A DNA stretch of 64,000 nucleotides from Micropterix aruncella (lineage: Eukaryota; Arthropoda; Insecta; Lepidoptera; Micropterigidae). Shown here piece after piece: positions 28,301 through 40,300 of this stretch (the first letter of the stretch is position 1; each line of letters opens with the position of its first letter). The stretch is taken from assembly GCA_944548615.1 (NCBI GenBank), contig OX155967.1, positions 3,809,722 through 3,873,721 on the forward strand. Reading direction: 5' to 3'. A program made the position numbers and the translations under genes. The notes below the pieces were generated by a model, which made no database searches, was not told where the DNA came from, and saw only the letters and a program-made list of their open reading frames with translations.

Positions 28301-31300
28301 TTTCTACTATTTATTTGTTTGTTTCTACTATTTTTTCGGTGATTATTTTTCGAAATAATCAGAATTGGAATCTTAATCGCTAAATTGATAATCGTTGCAT
28401 CCCTAGTTATTACAAAAAAAACTTTATTGTCGACAGGCCTCGGAACAAGTGCAGAAACTGAAACCGGTGAGCTCGGAAGTGGACCAGATTAGGTCGCAGC
28501 AGAAGGACTTTGCAGGTCTGAAAAAGAGCACCCTGGAGCCTCTGGGGGCCAACGTGGTACAGTGCAACAAGATCGGCCAGGGCCTGGTGAGAGGCGCCCA
28601 GCAAGGCGTCAGCACAACGCAACTCGAGAAAGACCTGGAGAAGATGAACGACCGCTGGAATGCGCTCAAGGAGAAGGTATGCTTTTAGGGAACTTTGCTC
28701 TTTCTTTTTTATAAAATTTAATTTATTGTCGTCGTAATTTGTTATACTTTTAACCCCCATAAAAACCAAACTTTGCAGGATGCAAATGTAACATCCAAAT
28801 AAATTGGCCAATTATTGGAATTGAAATTGGCCAATAACGCCATTTCAGCATACTACTTTTTAATGCTCAGTAGTAACTGATGATAGAGCCCCGCTATTTG
28901 AATTCTACCACTATTCGCTATTTCAGCTTCTGAAACTATCGTACCATTTCATGATCCTACATTATAATAGCCACCACGGGTATCTCCCTTTACCTTTTGG
29001 ACAACTTTAAAATTTCATGTATTTCCTTACTTTGTTGCCGCTTCTCAAACTTCGCGTATTATAATAATACTCGCTGTAAACCACCTTTGACATTTGAAGA
29101 TCATAATTTTTTACATTTTCTGTACAAATGCCCTAAATGCATATGCAATTTTGAAGCTTATGCATGGCTCGCAAAATAAGTCCACATTTCCACAAAAGTT
29201 ATCCATTCTTCCAGTGATGCGTTATTGATAATGGACATAGTTAGTTAGTTAGTTTGTCTGGGCTTTTTCCCGCACTTGGCCTCTTGATTGGGCCATTGTG
29301 CGTGGCTGATGTTTCTATTTATGTTACTCCAGCCAACCCAGGCTGTCCCAGAAGGTTAGCAGCCTGTTTGGGTTGCTACAGGCCTCCGGGACAGATGCTG
29401 GAGATTGTAGTATTCTTGCCCGTTGCTCTGCCACGCTCCTGCATTCCATGAGCATATGCTGTGGCGTTTCTTCTTCCTCCATGCATCCTCTGCATAGAGG
29501 GCTGTCTGTCACACCTATGGTAAACAGGTGTTTGTTTAGGGGACAGTGGCCTGTCATAGTAGACAGTGGCCTGTCATGACTTTACGGATTTTGTTTTTTT
29601 TTAATCTGGTGAGGATAATGGACATGCCACTACCTGAAGGCAGAATTAATCATATGACTCTTAGGGCAGGAGCCTTTTGTTTCACAAAACGACATTACCG
29701 ACCGCTGATTAGGTTTGCAATTAACCAATGGCAAAGTTGGACAGTAAATAAAGCGACAATAGATATCACTTACAGGTGGAGAGGTAGGAAATCTACCAGT
29801 CTGCACTATCACAACCAGAGGGATAGAGCTGTTTCCTCCTCGGTGGTGGCTATACATAAGACTGGCGATATAGTGGGGGGTAGAGTTTGAAAATGATAAA
29901 GGAAAATATAGGGATGGGCAATGATCTATAGCTCTCATTTGTGACTACACAACTTAACTGCTGAAATTTGAACGGATTAGCCATTTAATCTTGGTAACTT
30001 TAATTCACACCTAAACACTTTCTTTATATCAGGTAAGACATATATATTTGTTTGATATGTTTATAATATTGAAAAAACGTATTTTTTGGATTTAGATGAA
30101 CGAGCGAGAACGTCGCCTGGACGTGGGACTCCTGCAGTCTGGCAAATTCCAAGAAGCCCTCGCCGGATTGGACAAGTGGCTTTCGGACACTGAAGAACTG
30201 GTAGCCAATCAGAAACCGCCAAGTTCCGACTACAAAGTTTGCAAGGCACAAATGCAAGAACAGAAGGTAAGTGCTTTCTGTACTACGGTACGAAAGATAG
30301 CATGTACGGAAATACACGAATGGCTCCAATTTGCCGTACTGATCTTTGGAGGCTCTAAAACCGACGCTGTTGAGTCAGCCTCCCATCTCATAAAGCGATA
30401 GAGTTCAGCCAATGTTTAATGTATAAATTCTTTTTGACAGTTCCTCAAGAAGATGCTGTTGGATCGCCAGAATTCAATGTCATCGCTCTTCCAAATGGGC
30501 AACGACGTTGCGGCGGGATGCGAGCCAGCCGAGCGCAAGGTCATTGAGAAACAGCTCAAGGGCTTGATGGGCCGCTTCGACGCTCTCACCAACGGAGCGC
30601 AGCAGCGCATGCTCGACCTCGAACAGGCTATGAAGGTAAAACATTTTCTAACATCATCCGCTTCTGGAGATATATGTTATGATTATTTTTATTTTTATTA
30701 TTATTATTTATTCTGGTCAAGCAGCTTTGCTGATATTATTATATCCAGATCAGATCTTGTAAAGCTTGTCACAAACAATATTAACAATTTGTAGGTACAC
30801 ATCGAGTCTATTTTTACATTGATTGACACAGCTTGCACTAATTTATTTAGAGTAGAGTAGAGTATTCTACATTTCTGTCACTATGTTGCAGAACGTTTTT
30901 AAGACGATTAGATTTAAATTTTGCACGGTTGAATTTTTTGCTGTGATCTCGAAGATTTGTGTTGACGTTGAATTTGTAAATATTCTCTAACTCAGGTACA
31001 TCGTAATAATTTGTGAGAATTTTATATGTCTCAATCAGGTCCCATCTTTGTCTTCTTTGTTTGAGAGTAGCTAGTTTAAGTAATTCCAAGCGATCTTCAT
31101 AATTCCTATTCTTCTAAACTATTCATCTGCTTCTCGAGATATACATATGTATTAATACCTGACCGTACGCATAGTATAATTTGTACAATGTAGTTTGCGC
31201 AATAAAGTCGAAACTCTGTAGTAGTGACGGATCACTCCGGATCCTAGTTGCAGTCTATTACGGATCCCATTCTATTAGCAAAGAGCAGATCCGGAAGGGC

Positions 31301-34300
31301 AGGTTCGACTCTGAATTTGAACCCGGCAAATATTGCACCGACTAGTCATTCCTTTCTGAGTTCCGAGGAGTTAATCTCTCCACTGAACCATTGAGACATT
31401 CCATTACGAAGAGTCGGCTCCTTCCTTTGGTTTCACCATTCTGCCGCACCGACTGAGCCATCGCTCGCCCCTCCAAGCTGCAGCCGTGGGACTGACGACA
31501 CCCGCATAGAGAGTCCGTCATTCCGGCGACGCGAACGGCGCGACAGAGAAACGGTCATTCTGTCATTTTCAATTCATTCCTCACACGGGCGAAAAAACGT
31601 GGGCGGACGTGAATGCTGACAGTAATAAAATAATATCATAAGATACATTATTATTATTATTATTATTATTAATAATAGGCTAGCAGCTTTAGCTGATGCG
31701 CCTATATCACAACACTTATTTTTTAGTAACAGTTTTTGTTATTGTTTTTGTTTTATGTTTTATATGATCGTCCAGTTTGTTCTTGAAAGCATTTATGGAG
31801 ACAGCATTTACAACTTCACTGGGTAGATTGTTCCAAGATTCTACCACTCTATTGGTGAGAAAGTGCCGGCGAGGGTTCTGCTTGAACTTATTGTGGTACA
31901 GCTTTTTAGAGTGTCCTCTCAGGTTTGTAGTATTAGCAAGGGAGAACATATCTTGCAGCCTGGGAACGCTGTAGAAGGCGTTCAGAATCTTAAAAGTCTC
32001 AATGAGATCTCCCCGTTCCCTTCGCTCTCGTAGAGTGCTCAGGCCAAGCTCATCCAGCCGGGTTTCGTAGCTTTTATTTCTCAGCGCATTTGGCATTTTT
32101 GTAGCTCTACGTTGTACTCGTTCCAGCAGGTCAATATCCTTCTTGAAGTAGGGATTCCAGATCTGGTATGCATACTCCAGCATAGGTCGGACATTACATT
32201 ACATTTATGTCGTGTCCAATTGACGGCTAAAAACCGCTCTTGGAGAAGTCAAAATATTTATCAAAATATTTGTGTTAGGTAGTAAGTCTCATTACTACTC
32301 TAATCTATACTTAACATGTATTTAGCATGTCAAGAATTTAGCTAATAGATTTAAAAAAAAATAGTATCTAAGAAACTAAGATACAGTGTCTAAGATACTT
32401 TCTTTCTAGGTAGTCCAGGGCTTTATTTTAAACCAGCTGTATTTTAAAAGTTGTATCCAATCAACAAACCCTATTATACCAGTTTCTATAATCAGTGTAT
32501 GTTGCCAGTGGTGACATAAGGCACTCAGACGCGCTCGCTAGCTATTAGCCATACACAAGCTCATAGTCGCGCAACGAGACATTTAGAGAGCTATGCTTGT
32601 AGATTCACTACGTGATAGGATCCGAAACGAGGAAATCTGCTGAAGAACCAAGGTCAGTGATATAGCGAGTAAAACTAGCAGCTTGTAATTGACAATGGGC
32701 AGGCCATATACACTGCCGGCCAAAAGTTTGAGACCACCTACATCAAGGAAGAAAAATGAAATAAAACTCCAAATACGAAGCAAGAGGTTAAATTATTATT
32801 TAAAATACTTATTTACTTAATACTTATTTACACATACATCAAGAAGAAAACCAAAAATATCAATAAATTACATTAAAAATGCCGTTCACATTTAAATCAG
32901 ATTTTTCCTCAAAAAACCCTCCCTTGCATTTTATTACATTTTTCTTTAGTCTGCATAGAAGGAATCAATTTGTCGATTGTATCTTGTGAAATGTCTTCCA
33001 CATATCTTCTTGCGAGGAGGGACAACAACTGCGCACATTTCTATCAAGCTCTTCCCACAAAAGCTCAATTGGGTTGAGATCCGGGCTCTGAGGGGGCCAC
33101 ACCATGCTTTTTAACACCCCTTCTGCTTCTTTACGTTCTAAATAACTCCTGCATAATTGTGAACTAGGTTTAGGATCATTATTTTGTTGGAAAAAAAATC
33201 CATTTACAATTAATCTTAAACCAGACAGAACGGCATTTTGCTGTAGTATTCGTTTATACTGCTCCTTTTTCATGATTCCATCGCACCATACAGCCCGGCA
33301 TCATCTTTTTCTGGGCGCTACGTCGAACAAAATTCGTCGTTTAGATCCATATATTTCAAATTTGAATTCATATGTCCAAAGAACTACTAAGGCCACAAAA
33401 CAAAGAGAAACGGATGCAGTGGGCCCTTACCCATCGATATTGGTCGGAAGACAACTTAAAAAAAGTTCTTTGGACATATGAATTCAAATTTCAAATATTT
33501 GGATCTAAACGAGGAATTTTGGTCGACGTGGCGCCCAGAAAAAGATGATACCAGACTGTATGGTGCCAACAGTCAACCATGATTGTGGTTTCATTATGGT
33601 CTGGGTATGCTTCTCGGTCCATGGAACCGGAGATTTGGTACGAGTCGATGGAATCATGAAAAAGGAGCAGTATAAACGAATATTACAGCAAAATGCCGTT
33701 TTGTCTGGTTTAAGATTAATTGTAAATGGATTTTTTTCCAACAAGATAATGATCCCAAACATAGTTCACAATTATGCAGGAGTTATTTAGAATGTAAAGA
33801 AACAGAAGAAGTGTTAAAAAAACATGGTGTGGCCCCGTCAGAGCCCGACTCAATTGAGCATTTGTGGAAAGATCTTGATAGAAATGTGCGCAGTTGTTGT
33901 CCCTCCTCGCAAGAATACATGTGGAAGACTTTACAAGAAAGCTGGAACAATATTTCACTCGATACAATCGACAAATTGATTACTTGTATGCAGACTAGTG
34001 AAAAAAGTATTAAAATGCGAGGGAAGGTTTTTTGACGAAAAATCTGTTTAAAATATGAACGGCATTTTTAATGTAATTTATTGATATTTTTGGTTTTCTT
34101 CTTGATGTATGAGTAAATAAGTATTAACACCTCTTATCGCGGGGTAAAAATTCAGCGGTCACTTCTGCGTGTGATAGTTTATATTGGATTTTACATCCAA
34201 TATTGGAACGCTCACATTCCGCCGTAGGTAGGCTTACATCCAATGATGGACGGGTCACATCAGTCGGGTTAAGTAAATAAGTATTTCAAATAATAATTTA

Positions 34301-37300
34301 ACCTCTTGCTTCGTATTTTGAGTTTTATTTCATTTTCCTTCCTTGATGTAGGTGGTCTCAAACTTTTGGCCGGCAGTGTACATCCTGCACAACTGACAAG
34401 CGTTGGGAAAAAAAGGTTTTTGAATGGCGGCCACGAACCGGCAGACGAGTGTGGGACAGCCCGCCACAAGATGGACCGATGATATTACCACGGTCGCAGG
34501 AAGTAGGTGGATAGAGGCGGCTCAAGACCATTTGTCGTAGCATTCTATGGGGGAGGCCTACGTCCAACATTGGATGTTTACCGGCTGCTCATGATGATGA
34601 GTTGTTATTATTATCATTCCCGTCTGAACGGGAGGATAGGAGCTGCTTCTGCAGCTTTAGGTAAACTCCGTAGCAATGTCTTCAGCTCACACGACATCAA
34701 GCTGAGAATAAAAGTGTCTGTCTACATGGCGATCGTCCTCCCATCCTCCTGTACTCTTCAGAGACATGGCGCCCATACCGAAAGCACATTCGCGCACTTG
34801 ACAAATTCCACCTTTGATGCAACGCAACTTAATGAACATCAAGTGGCTGGACCGTGTGAGGAACACGGAAGTTCTTCGTCGTGCTAAAGTCAGCGGAATA
34901 GAAGCATACATGATGCGACGACAGCTGAGCTGGTGCGGACATGTCTCCCGTATGGCTGATGAGAGAGTGGCAAAGCGTATCTTTTACTCCGAACTAAAGA
35001 ACGGCAAGCGGAAATAAGGCGGCCAGGTCCTCAGATACAAGGATGCTCAGAAGAGGCATATGAAAAGGAGCAACATTGAGCCCTCTGAGTGGGAGAGTAA
35101 AGCGAAAGATCGCCCAGGATTGAGACTGCTAGTGCAGGGCAATGTAGATGATTTTGAAAAGAAGGGGCTGCTCGACTTAGATGCCAAGCGCGACGAGCTA
35201 AAGGTCCGACCACCGGCGGCCATAAAGTATAATTACGTCGATGGTGTCTTCACTTGCGCCAAATGTGTTCGCGCATTCAAAGCCAAGATCGGCTACATCA
35301 GTCACCTGAATCTACAATGCAGTCGCTATGGCCGAACACGGCTAGAAGGATATATATTATTATCATAAGCCATTTTATTTAATATAACTCTATCTAATTT
35401 TACCAATAATCCAGTATACTTCCAAACTTCTACCTGTCATCCGTTAAACAATATATTTTTTTCCAGGTGGCCAAACAATTCCAAGAAGAACTGCAGCCGC
35501 TTCTCGAATGGCTCGGTAGCACCGAGAGGAAGATCAAGATTTTGGAACTCGTACCCACCGACGAGGAGAAGATTCAGCAGAAAATCAGAGAACATAAGGT
35601 ATGCATATGTGGATGGGAGGCTTTTCTTCACACAATCGCGTCCGCCCTCTCTCAATGGCTATGTTTGACAGGGATAGCAATTGAGCAATTGCAAAATTGG
35701 ATCTTTAACCAGAGTGAAGCAAGCGCGCTACTAAAGTCCCAGTCATGAAGCAGCGGGGGGAGGCACTAAGTAATTAGGGGGAAGGCATCGGGTTATTAGG
35801 GGGGCGGGCTCACCGGGATATTATAAGAAGAAAAAAAACACTACTACATTTTAATCTTATCATGTTCTTACCTCATTTTTGATACCTCATATGATACCTC
35901 ATTTTTTTATAATCAAAATATACAAAATTTACAATTACTTATAAGTTACTTTTAAATACAAGAAGTGCACCCAAGATATTTGGAGTAGAAAGGTTTTTTT
36001 TGAAAAATAATTTATTTATCTGGGTTCCATGATACTGGGCTCCATGATATGCAACGACGGAAACTGCGAAAAGGAGGTCTCCCGCAGAAGCCAGATGGCA
36101 AGATCGGCCATGAGCAAGCTAGAAAGGCTGTGGAAGAATCGGGGTATAAGTAAGCGGACTAAGGTCAGGCTGGTTCGAGCTCTGGTTTTCTCGATCTTTC
36201 TCTATGCATCGGAGACATGGACCCTGAAGGCTCTTATACGCACCAAAATTGATGCACTGGAGATGTGGTGTTGGCGTAAAATGCTAGGAATCCCATGGAC
36301 AGCACGCCGCACCAACAAATCTGTTCCGGAAGAACTCGGCATCCAAGTGAGGCTCTTCACCGTATGCATGAGAAGGGTCCTGCAGTTCTTCGGTCATGTT
36401 GCCAGGAGAAACCCAGAGAATCTGGAGAAAATGCTTTCCGGGGGTCAAGTGGAGGGAAGAAGAAGCAAATGCAGATCACCGACCAGATGGAACGACCTCA
36501 TCAAAGAAGTTACAAAGGGTCAATACAATATGCGATCCGCCATGCAGAAGACAGGTCGAAGTGGAGGAGCCTCATAGGCAAACTGTTGTCTAGTGGCCAC
36601 GATCCTCACTAATGAGGGACCGACGGAGAAGAAGAATTAATTTATAGCCTGTGTCTGTAAGAGAGAAAACTTAGGTCAAAAGTGGTAGTTTTGGGGCAGC
36701 GATAGTTTAATGTCTACTGCCCTTGTCTATATTTTTTGGAGGATTAATGAGTTTATGGAGAAAGTTCACCTATAAAATAAAAAACTCAATCGATTGCCCG
36801 CTTAACCCTTAACCCGAGAGCCAGCAATGAAAATGAAACTAACGACGGCATGTTTTCAACCATCGAGAATTTATTGGTAGAGAGTGGTAGTGCACCTATT
36901 ATGAGATGAAACTAACGACGGCATGTTTTCAACCATCGAGAATTTATTGGTAGGGAGTGGTAGTGCACCGTATACCAATATTTATTTATTTATTTATCCT
37001 ATTTTTTATAGTTACATAAAAAAGATTGCGTTAATTTTTTTAACACATTTTAAAAGAATACATATGAAGAAAATCGCGAAAGGGCATTAACTTGTCAGGA
37101 TTACATCACCCCACTAGGTATACGCCTGTGTTGGGGTGATGGATACATAGTTCTGTGGTATTATTTGCTGAGCCTGTACGCCCTGCCTGCTGTCCTTCTT
37201 CCGTCTTAAAAAAAAACAATACGTAATATAATTTAGCATAATATAATATAAATAATATAATATAACTTATTACAATATAATATAATATCATATGTTATAA

Positions 37301-40300
37301 CATATAAAATAATGTAGCATATTTATATATAATATAGTAGGTTTAACATAATTAAATATAACATATTATAATCTGTATATCTGTATACATACCCATAATT
37401 TACATCTATATATCCTATATTTTGTGGTTAGAAATAAAATATTTTAATATATCATACTTTCGCATTCATCTCTAGTATAATTTGAGAGCCAATGAGACAC
37501 CCGTCTCTTGAACTGGTTGTCGGTTATGTTTAAGATCTGTCCTGTGTACGAGTTAAATATATTATAGAGTTTAGGTCCGAGATATCCGTAGGCATATCTA
37601 CGCATATCTCGGACCTAAACTCTATAATATATTTAACTCGTACACAGGACAGATCTTAAACATAACCGACAACCAGTTCAAGAGACGGGTGTCTCATTGG
37701 CTCTCAAATTATACTAGAAAAAGAAGAAGAATACAACGACACTACTGTCGTTGTATTCTTCTTCTTCTTCTCTAAGTGCCTCTCCAATACTGGAGGTTGG
37801 CCGTTAGCTCTGAATACTTTTGTCGGTCTTGCGCCATCCGGAAAAGCTGTTCCGTACTGGTGATCCCGGTCCAGTTTTCCACCCGGGGATTCTTAGCACC
37901 CCTGACCCATTTAAGGGCCGCCGGGCACTCGGGGCCATGGCTATTTTTGACTTTTCCATTGCTAACTACTAGTGATATATAGTGCAGTGGTCTCCCGTTG
38001 CCTTCTGCATCAGACATTTTAGGTCTATTTAGGACCTTAGGCCGTTGAGACCTCTTCAACCGGTTGCCCAGTTGGGAATGGTTATACCGCTAATGACCGG
38101 TCTTTTGTTATATACTTTTGCTTCTCATTATAATTAGACCGATATGCAAAGAGCGATCGAGTACATTCGGGACGCGTCCTATGTCAACTGTAGGTTAATC
38201 TAGACTGCATAATTGCACTTTATTCACTACGTTTAATAATCATAATTAATATTTATTGTTGAGAAATTTTTAAAATATGCGGTCACTATGAATTTAAATT
38301 TGGAAATTTTATAAATACCAATATGTAACTGTGGGCTATTCAATAAAGGCGACTTTTTCTGCATATAATTAAGTAATTGCACAAATACGGAGATCGGCCG
38401 CCTGCGAATTGTCACAACAGAAAAACCACCAATCGGTGGTATTGGCATTCCAGCAGTTAAAACACCCCTGGAGTGAAGGGTGGGACTCTTAACTGTCCAG
38501 TTGTAATCCCTGAGCTCAGCGACTTGACATGCATGCTTAGCGCGATCGGCGCTGTTCTGGCACTGATCACTTACCAAAATAATACCTAATCATTTGTTTT
38601 ACTAGAGAAATAGCAATATGAAGAAACAATAAGGGGTGTCGATTACTATGGGCGAACCCAGCACTCCAGTGAGTTATAATGAAATCAAGTTATTCCGTCT
38701 CCCATTGAGTGAACGTAATGACTTAATGGACAACATGATCCAAAGTGAAGCTACGCAGTACGTAAGAGTCCAACGCGTTTCCGCGAGACACTGGGAACTG
38801 CACTCAGCGGCCAACCTCGTGCCCTTACTGCCACATTTGGATAAATTTCTCTGTCCTCCAGCCTGGTCGCAAATTTGAAGTCGCTTGCACGGCCTCTATC
38901 TGACGTTAGCGGTAATTCAGATCGAATTTGTTGCTGATCCTTGCCGTCTGTTTCCCGCCAATATCACTTGGGATCGGGTGACAAATCAGTCATCTCTAAG
39001 CATAAGACAACGTAGTCTACGTTGACACAGCCCAGTGCACAAACCGCCCAGTTTCGCCCGAGGTGTTCCCCCAGATCCGCACGCTCCTGGTTAAGTCCCT
39101 GTTCAAGGAGGCTACCGGATGGGAACTGAACCGTAAGTTGGGCCGACCCAAAAACACAAGCGGGCCATCGGACCCAAGCTGTACGGAACCATTAGGAACC
39201 AACATGAAACAATAATAGTCTCAAAAATAATGATTATAATTATCGGAAACATCGAAACCGATAGATCTAGAAGATAGATCAGGTGAAACAGTCTACCCTA
39301 ATAAAATTTAACAGTTTCTAAGTAATGTTTAAATTGCTCCTTAGGCGATTCATGAGGACATACTGTCGAAGAGGCCCGTTTTCTCAAAGCTGACCGATAC
39401 GGCTTCGCAACTGATGGCTCTTGTTGGGGAAGACGAAGCTGCCAACTTGGCAGATAAGCTGCAAGCCGCCACGGACAGGTATTATTTTGCCTAATATTTT
39501 ATTAGAAAAATAAGGACCACAGCCAGAGTATCTTTACATAACATTAAAAATTGAGAAATGTGTGACAACATTGGTTGCTTACCTTAAACATTAAGAAGTG
39601 CTTCGTACCGGGAAAAGTAACCCCAACAAACAATATTTTCTGGCAAACGCCCAACTAGAAGCAGTCAAGCAACAAAAAGATATTTGAATAACAATTACTG
39701 ATGATCTCAAATGGGAGAAACACATAATTGCAATTGCTAAAAGAGCCAACTCTATTCTCTATCTAATAAGGAAGGCTTTCCAACATCTATCAATAGAGGT
39801 TTTTTATCAAGATCTACAAGGCATATGTGAGACCTATTCTTGAGTACGACTATCAGATCTGGAACCCTTACTTTTGCAAAGATGTAGATATTCTGGAAAA
39901 GGTTCAGCGAAGGGCAACCAAAATGCCAGTGGGCCTGAAGAATAGGAATTATGAAGATCGCTTGAAATTACTTGGAATTACTACACTCAAAACAAAGAAG
40001 ACAAAGAGGGGACCTGATTGAGACATATAAAATTCTAACACATTATTACGATGTACCTGGACTGAAGAATATTTACAAATTCAACGTCAACACAAATCTT
40101 CGACGTCACAACAAAAAACTCAACTGTACAACATTTAAATCTAATCCTCTTAAGATCGTTCTGCCAAATAGAGTGGTGGACATGTGGAATAAACTATTTG
40201 AAGTGATTAGTGCAAGCTCTGTCAATCAATTTATAAACAGACTCGATTTGTACCTAAAAACTTGTTAATATTGTTTATATTATGCTGATAATATTGTTAG

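Larger units (their letters stand above)
32580..34603 (+). pseudogene. RTE-like LINE 3' end split by a Tc1 element
   Basis: Left part (to 32710) encodes a decayed ACNWQWAGHIH; the right part (34379-34603) continues into [14 protein letters not shown] sequence and ends 'ctgctcatgatgatgag', the TGATGA-rich RTE tail. Removing 32711-34378 plus one TA restores a continuous element. Confidence 0.75.

Noticed and set aside
30096..30401. ATG at the start of exon 16 as an alternative translation start
   Set aside because: The Met is conserved as an internal residue of the rod and is preceded by a proper acceptor and in-phase exon; no promoter evidence.
36029..36577. 182-codon frame as a gene
   Set aside because: Reverse-transcriptase C-terminus of an RTE-like LINE with its 3' tail.
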